Assembly (NCBI GenBank): GCA_007115705.1
Contig: QXEO01001867.1
Location: forward strand, 62,001 to 126,000
Direction of reading: 5' to 3'
Length of the DNA: 64,000 nt
DNA from: Dactylis glomerata
Taxonomy: Eukaryota; Streptophyta; Magnoliopsida; Poales; Poaceae
The position numbers were made by a program, and so were the translations under genes. The notes under the pieces were generated by a model, which was not told the origin of the DNA, ran no database searches, and was given only the letters and a program-made list of their open reading frames with translations. This document shows positions 58,013 to 64,000 of the stretch, piece after piece (the first letter of the stretch is position 1; every line of letters starts with the position of its first letter).

Positions 58013-61000
58013 TGTAACATCCTGTGTTCTTAATTAAGTGCATTTGCATCATTAAGCATCATGTAAAACTGACTAAGAAAATTTTGCATTGAAATTAAAG
58101 TGGAAACCCTAACAAATGCCAAGTTCTTCCTCTATTTTGAAATGTCCTTTAAACATTCAAAACTCAAAATCAAATAAGTGGACCTTTCAATACTTGTTAG
58201 GAAAGGCCACTGATTATTTTCCACTTCTTTAAATAATTTGAAACTTCCAAAAGTTTGCAAAACAACAAAAGGAGTTGAAAAGGGTGCCGTTTTCAAAATT
58301 TTCCGAAAAACTCCAAAGCCCAGGGGGCTATTTGCAAATTTGTCCTTTGTCTTCTTCGTGGAGCAGTGAAGCTGCTCCGTGGAGCTTCCCTCATCGCCCG
58401 ATGCTGCCCGGTGATTCCCGCCGCCGCCGAGGTCGCCTGGAGAGGATAAGAAGGCCCCTGCCGCCGTGCCTCTCTCTCTCCCTCCCCTCTCTCTTCCCTG
58501 CACGCGCCCTCTCTCCTCTGTTCCGAACCCTAGCCACCATGGCCGCCGTGCGACCTCGCCATTCCACGCCTCCCTAGGCTCCGCCGCCATGCCCTCGAGC
58601 TCCGCCGGTTCTTCCTACTCCTCCCCTCCAAAGGAATCGACGCCAATCGCCCAGAATCGCCGCCGTCCATCGCGGTTTCTCTGCAGGTACCGAGGTCCGC
58701 CGCCACCGAATTCGTCGCCGGTCGTCCTCCTCCGGCTGAACCGAGCACACCGGCGAACTCCTGGTGAGCTCCCGGTCACCGTGGACCCCTCCCCTGCTCT
58801 TCCCCGTGGCCGCCGCGTCGCCATCGTCGGCGCCTGGCCGGCGTACTGGTCGTCGGGTCAACTGGCCAGGAGCCTGTTGACCTGGCCAGCGTGGAGGCTG
58901 ACGTGGACCCTTGGTCCACCAGTCAGTGACCGTGGGTCACTATGACCCTGGGTGTAAAAAATTCTGCGCGTGTTTTCAATTTCAGAAAATTGCAGAAATT
59001 ATCTGAAACTTGCAAAAATCATAGGAAATTATCGGTTTGTCAGAAAATTGTGTATGACCTATCAAAATGTTCAGTAAAACAAGATCTACATTCTGATATC
59101 AAAATCATGCATGCTTAAACAACTTTCAACCCTGCTTAGTTTAGAAGAACAAAACAACCCTCTTTTGAATATGCGGGGTTTATGTAACTGCAATGTGTTA
59201 TGCACTCCGACCTGTTTAATCGATCTCCATGTCTTAGGGTTTATCTTAACATCGTTAATATTGTCATATCATCATCCTTGTTTGCGCATCGATGCCATGT
59301 ATTGAATGTTATTCCTTTTTCGGTGTGTTTCTACTTCTCCCGGTAGGATCCGGAGTCGATGTGAGCAACGAGCCGATGTCAAGATCAACAACACCGACGA
59401 TCAATACCTGTCCATCAATGAGCAAGTCAAGAAGAAGAATCCTGAATATCTATTTTTTTTGGTTATCAACAACAAGGCAAGCAGCCCCCCCTCTGAACCT
59501 ATGTTTCAAAGTATTTCAAAACTTACTATTTTGCACCACCCGGTTCAACTGTCTTTTATCGATAGGTAGAGTTATCCTATCTAATGCATGTTCTATTCTT
59601 GTCGCCTAAATAACCTGATCCACTGCTCCTAGCATTACTAGGTTTTGCTTGTGTGCATCGCTAGAGCTTTATATCTGAAATGCTTAGCCATGCTTAGTTG
59701 TTTACTCTGGTACATATGGTTAATGAATCAGAGCTGTAAATGAATCTAGTATGACAGGATGACGTGGTGTGATGAGAATATGAGTTTAAACATGCTAAAA
59801 GGTTTGGATGAGCCGCCACATGGGATGTGGTTGTTTGACTCAGTCTTGCCGCCCTAGGACCCGAGTTCTTGTCTCTTGATCCAAGATGAGCGTACAACCG
59901 CACGTGGAGGTATGGGACTCCTGTCGACTTACTAACTTGCTTAGACTTATCCATGAGCTACCTAGTTCGGGCTTTCCATTTGGCATACGCATCAAAAATG
60001 TTTTGAAACGAGATGGTGGAAGAGGTGCATACATACAGGATGTGGCCGGGGTGAAGGATGCTTGGTGGCATTGAACTGGATCCCCTGCACACAACGAACG
60101 GTTCCGCGTCCGAGAACGGCCGATCTCGCGATGGCGGACTAGAACCTTTCGGCGTGGCTCATGGAATAGGTCAACGTGAGGTAAAGGTTGTAGGCGACCA
60201 TCACTCTGCTAAGATCCTTCTGGAGGGTCCAGGGGACGGTCGTCAGGTGTGGGTAAAGTTGTGCACCCCTGCAGGGTTAAATCTTTTCGAAAAGCCATGT
60301 CCACGGTTATGGACGACTTGGAGACAGATGCTTGATCATAGAGAACTTTAACCTCATCGTAAAACTTGAAAAGCAAAGTGTGAATAGGATTGCTTTCCTC
60401 TGGGGTTTCGAGGATGTAATCCTAGTGGATAGGTTCAGCTGATATTGTTTTGGTGGATGTTCCAGTGATCAAAGTTATCGCTTTCCTACCCTTTTTAAAT
60501 ATTCTGAGTAGTCGAGCTTCTACTCTACTTGTTTTATGCAATTAAAGATTGCTTTACGCAAACAACTCCACAGAAAGCCTTTCTTAACCAAGTTTAGCTA
60601 ATAGGATACGTAAGTCTTGCTGAGTACCCTATGTACTCACCCCCCTTTATTGATATTTTTGCTGCAGAGTAAGTTCCACAATGATGACGAGTTCCGTATG
60701 AAGATCGACACTGACGAGTAGCTTGGGGTTCCCAGACAACAGCTTGGGGCTGCGGAATGGGTTGTCGCTATTATGCTTCTGGCCTCTTAGGCCATGTTAT
60801 CCTTGCTATGTCTAATAGCATAACCTCCTTCCGTTGTCTGATGAAATGTTGGTCAGTGACCTCTGTTTGTAATCCTTTGGATCTTTGCTCAGGTAAGAGC
60901 TTTACAATTTACCTTTGAGTCGTAGAGTCACTGTTGTGTACCAACTTTGATTACCCATCTTGTGCATGATGCGTGTATGGATATAAAGTGCACGAGAGGG

Positions 61001-61203
61001 GTTTAAGATTATTGAGCTCTCTGTTATGCAGTCTTGGTTATGATTAGTTTCACGGCACTTCGAGATGTGTAGAGCCGATGTTTAATTCCGGCCTGCCTGC
61101 CGATGGTGTTCCGGCCTGGGACTGGTAACCCCAGTATCTCTCGTTGCTAGCGTGACTAATACACATAACATCTCTGTATAGCGAAGATCCCGGGGTCCCC
61201 ACA
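58013..61203 (+). repeat. 3' LTR of element K
   Basis: 3,191 bp, near-identical to 51396-54589. Palindrome cassette at 60267-60306 (third dyad reads CCATGTCCACGG, one stem base changed) and GAGTAC/GTACTC at 60622-60638. Confidence 0.92.
60267..60306 (+). other. Triple-palindrome cassette in K 3' LTR
   Basis: CCCTGCAGGG (60267-60276), CTTTTCGAAAAG (60283-60294), CCATGTCCACGG (60295-60306). Confidence 0.8.
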
Positions 61204-61679
61204 TGCCCCCTTCTCCTATATATATGTTGGACATGCTCCTCTTCTATACACACTTAGTTGTTTCCATCCCTTACCTTGTTGCTCCACACCTTGGCTGTTG
61301 CTTAAGCGAAGCGCTACTGAAATTGTTAGCCACCAACACTTGGAGAAGTGGTGGAGGAGGAGTTCCGGAGGATCCCTACTTCTGCTGCCCCGCTAGACCG
61401 AGGGAATGGAGGACGTCACCGAACCGTACGTGTGACCGAGTACGAAGGCACCGCCGGATGTGGCGCCTTGTACACGATCGTAAGATCGTCAAGTGAACGA
61501 CTACGTCGACTACGTGCGTCTTCGTCGAGTCTTCATCGACAATGTTTGTGCAGGAATGTAATCCCCGCTTCCTAGTCTTCGATGGTTAGTTCACCATTGC
61601 TACCATCTCGTAGAGTTTTCTGGGCTAGTTGTGTTCATGTGTAGGAAAAAAATTTGTTTTCCATGCTACGAACCCATCA
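61204..61679 (+). repeat. 3' LTR of copia F, last piece
   Basis: Resumes after K (TSD TGCCC) with CTTCTCCTATATATATG, so a TATATATA box is near 61215-61223. The GC-richer leader contains paired CGTACGTGTGACCGAGTACG-type sequence and ends GTAGGAAAAAAATTTG...CCATGCTACGAACCCATCA, the usual end of Angela/BARE-type LTRs. Right TSD would be CGGCC (61680-61684); its partner is off-window. Confidence 0.82.
61215..61223 (+). promoter_or_regulatory. Probable TATA box of the copia F LTR
   Basis: CTATATATATG lies about 460 bp before the LTR end, at the place where BARE/Angela LTRs have their TATA box (CTATATATA type; from memory). Element K is inserted just upstream of it. Confidence 0.55.
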
Positions 61680-64000
61680 CGGCCAATTCTCAATTGCTTC
61701 AATCTTGGCCGGATCAACTTCAATTCCCTGTTATGTAACAACATAACCAAGAAAAGGAACTCTATTCGTGCAAAAGGTGCACTTCTCAAGATTACCATAC
61801 AAACGTGCATCATGTAAAGCATTGAAAACAACACGTAAATGATCCAAACAGCCCTCTAATGATTTGCTATATATGAGAATATCATCAAAATATACCACTA
61901 CAAAACGACCAATAAAAACACGTAAAACTTTGTTCATGAGTCTCATAAAAGTACTAGGAGCATTAGTTAAACCAAATGGCATCACTCACCACTCATATAA
62001 ACCTAACTTAGATTTAAATGTTGTTTTCCATTCATCTCCTAATTGCATACGAATCTGGTGGTAACCACTACACAAATCAACTTTAGAGAACATAATAGAA
62101 CCACTCAACTCATCAAGCATGTCATCCAAACGAGGTATAGGGTGACAATATCGAATGGTACTATTATTAATTGCTCTACAACAGTACACATGCGCGAAGA
62201 ACCAGCTTTCTTAGGTACCAAAATAATAGGAACAACACATGGGCTAAGAGACTCACGAATATAACCTTTGTCCAATAAACTTTGAATTTCTCGTTGGATC
62301 TCTTTTGTTTCTTCAGGATTGGTGTTGTAGGGCGCACGGTTGGGCAGCAAAGCTCCTGGAATCAAATCAATTTGGTGTTCTATCCCACAAATAGGTGGAA
62401 GTCTAGGTGGAACATCTTGTGGGAAAACGCCCATGAATTCCTGCAAAAGGTTAGCAACCATAGGTGGCAAATTTCAGCAAGATCAGGTTTGGTAGCAAGT
62501 AAACAAGGATTCTTCAAACAAATTTTAGTTGCATGGGTAGAATCAGATTTAGAAGTATGCTTAGGCGGTACAGAATCAGCAGCAATAATCTGATTCTCAC
62601 TCTTATGTTTCTCCTTTTTTTTAATCTACTAGCTCTAGCAAGATCATCTTTCAAATTTATTCCGGAGTCATGGGTTTAAGTCCAATTTTCTTTCCAGCAT
62701 GTATAAGAGAATACTGATTAGTTTTACCATTATGTACGGATTCTCTATCAAATTGCCATGGTCTACCAAGTAACAAAGAACAAGCTTGCATAGGTACAAT
62801 ATCACAATCAACAAAATCTGAATAGGTATCAATAGTAAAATGCACGTGTGTAGTTCTTGTTACCTCGAGCTTACGAGAGCTCTCAAACCATTGAAAGTAA
62901 TATGGCTGAGGTCGTTGTCGTGTGGGTAGAGCAAGCTTCTCCACCATGTCAACGCTAGCCAGATTGTTACAACTCCCTCCATGAATGATGATCCGGATAG
63001 CTCTATCCTTAACAACGCCTCTTGTTTGAAACAAATTGTGGCGTTGACCATGCTCAGCTTTGCTCAATTGCACACTCAAGATGTGTTGTGCAACTAAACT
63101 CTTGTATTGATCAGCAGTTTCAGCTCCCATCACCTCTATCTCCTTGTTAGAATCAGAATTGGCGCCATCACGTGCAGCAATAAGGGCCAATGTATCATCA
63201 TTGAAATCACTCGTAGAATCATATTCGCCATCTTAAAGCACCACCATCAGACATTTGGTCCTGCATTCTTTTTCTATGTGACCAAACCCAAAGCATTTGC
63301 GACATTGAATATCGCGAGTCTTCCTCGTGGAGGCCATGGAAGGTGAACTCCGTGTTGGACCAGCAGATGGTGATGGAGCAGGAGCAGGTGGCATTCGTGA
63401 TGTGGACGTGGTGTACATAGAGTTGGGAGGCGCTGGTGCATCCCCATGAGAAGGTGGAGCTGATTGGCGCGCATACCATGAGGAAGTATGGCTTGCAGAA
63501 TTATTAGCTCTTTTCCATGATGGTTGATGATCTTGCACTTCAAGTTCAGCTTTGCAAGCAAAATGAAATAAACGAGTAATAGTGTTGTACTCCTTATAGT
63601 CTGAAATATGCTGAATCTCTTTATTCAAACCACCAAAGAAACATGCACGCATAGCTTCATTATCCTCTAAAATATCACAACGAATCATGCCCGTTTGTAA
63701 CTCTTGATAATATTCTTGTACAAATTTTTTACCTTGTTCTAAACGAGTCAATTTTTTTAAGAAAATCACGTTGATAATGTGGAGGTACAAAACGAGTACG
63801 CATGGCATGTTTTAACCCAAACCAAGTAGCAGGAATATTAGCATGATTGACTCTACAATGTTCAGACTACCAAATAAAAGCAAAATCTGTAAACTCACAA
63901 GTAGCAGCACTAACACACAGATGCTCAGGATATCATAAACATGCAAAACGTTGCTCTACTTCCAATTCCCAAGTAAGATATGCATTAGAATTATATCTAC
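61680..64000 (-). mobile_element. Chromovirus-like Ty3/gypsy element G, degenerate, both ends outside or interrupted
   Basis: The minus-strand order is gag (64000-63236), protease (63190-62657) and RT (62470-61680), then interruption by copia F at 61680/61679. The rest (RNase H, integrase, LTR) should lie left of the window. Numerous stops and at least three frameshifts mark it as the oldest layer visible. RT wording (RAINN, RHPIPRLDDMLDELSG-like, FGLTNAPSTFMRLMN) is typical of plant chromoviruses of the CRM/Reina type (recollection; lineage uncertain). Confidence 0.82.
61680..64000 (-). pseudogene. gag-protease-RT of element G, multiply broken
   Basis: Gag: AYLTWELEVEQRFAC near 63985-63945 with stops soon after. 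A one-base gain in an A-run near 63752-63758 shifts the frame into 63740-63236, which holds RLEQGKKFVQEYYQEL and an intact zinc knuckle CRKCFGFGHIEKEC (about 63303-63262). A stop lies at 63233. Protease: IIHGGSCNNLAS, where the catalytic Asp of the usual DGGS is His (codon 62981-62983), and LLLGRPWQFD. A stop at 62657 is followed by a decayed linker. RT: GIEHQIDLIPGA, NPEETKEIQREI, DKGYIRESLSPC and VPKKAGSSRMC, then a frameshift near 62190, RAINN, SGYHQIRM, and a TGA at 61986 in place of the residue after LYEW. Next come PFGLTNAPSTF, the catalytic YFDDILIYS, a stop at 61731, and EVDPAKIEAIENW. Clearly non-functional. Confidence 0.85.

Larger units (their letters stand above)
51396..61203 (+). 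mobile_element. Complete LARD-like gypsy element K with 3.2 kb LTRs, TSD TGCCC
   Basis: LTRs 51396-54589 and 58013-61203 both run TGTAACATCC...GGGGTCCCCACA. The element is flanked by a perfect TSD TGCCC (51391-51395 and 61204-61208). An initiator-Met-type primer-binding site follows the first LTR and a purine-rich tract precedes the second. The 3.4 kb internal region has no intact gene. By hand I count about 50 substitutions plus two small indels between the LTRs (about 1.6%), mostly transitions, so insertion is fairly recent. It must have been moved by proteins from another element. Confidence 0.93.

Noticed and set aside
61629..62593. Small plus-strand frames in element G
   Set aside because: They are antisense shadows of the RT and protease region read on the minus strand.
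1..64000. CRISPR array, bacterial operons, ribosome-binding sites or rRNA
   Set aside because: Spliced genes, LTRs, Helitrons and a Stowaway MITE show plant nuclear DNA. No regularly spaced identical repeats with unique spacers were seen.

Overview
This window looks like intergenic DNA from a large grass genome, most likely Triticeae (wheat, Aegilops, barley or rye group). That reading rests on recognising the families: Athila/Sabrina-type and chromovirus-type Ty3/gypsy elements, an Angela/BARE-type copia, very long LTRs of the LARD kind, a Stowaway MITE and a grass Helitron. I see no ordinary host gene in its own locus. Host-like exons occur only as cargo inside Helitrons.

Nearly the whole window can be explained as one nest of insertions, read from matching LTR ends, target-site duplications (TSDs), primer-binding sites and split reading frames. 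The oldest visible layer is a decayed chromovirus-like gypsy element (G, minus strand, 61680-64000). An Angela/BARE-like copia (F, plus strand) sits in it: its pol remnant is 24791-26253 and its 3' LTR is split into 26254-26339, 50293-51395 and 61204-61679. Into F went a Sabrina-type gypsy element (B, 14336-24790), a Helitron pair (26340-50292) and a LARD-like gypsy element with 3.2 kb LTRs (K, 51396-61203, TSD TGCCC). Into B went a gypsy element with a 4.2 kb LTR (A, 4627-14335) and a 5.0 kb solo LTR (E, 18395-23367, TSD ATACG). Into A went an Athila-like element (C, 1-4626, minus) and a 4.0 kb solo LTR (D, 4929-8930, TSD CAACT).

The Helitron segment appears to be two elements. A 21.9 kb autonomous-type Helitron (26350-48254) seems to have landed at an A/T site 10 bp inside the 5' end of a roughly 2 kb Helitron (26340-26349 plus 48255-50292), which itself sits at an A/T site in the copia LTR. 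The large one encodes a Rep-PIF1 helicase (29876-35603) that keeps one frame over about 1,778 codons and six exons but carries five nonsense codons. It also carries a 13-exon Ulp1/C48-type cysteine protease gene (38957-42433) that is almost intact, a spliced uncharacterised gene on the minus strand (27058-29129), and fragments of a DUF629-type USP gene and of a plastid ABC1K-type kinase gene.

The most unusual signal is a cassette of three adjacent palindromes, found about 0.8-0.9 kb before the 3' end of the LTRs of A, D, E and K. The palindrome sequences differ between families, but the changes are paired so that dyad symmetry is kept, which is what a conserved RNA or DNA structure would look like. 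Family names and protein identities come from memory of conserved motifs. No database search was possible.
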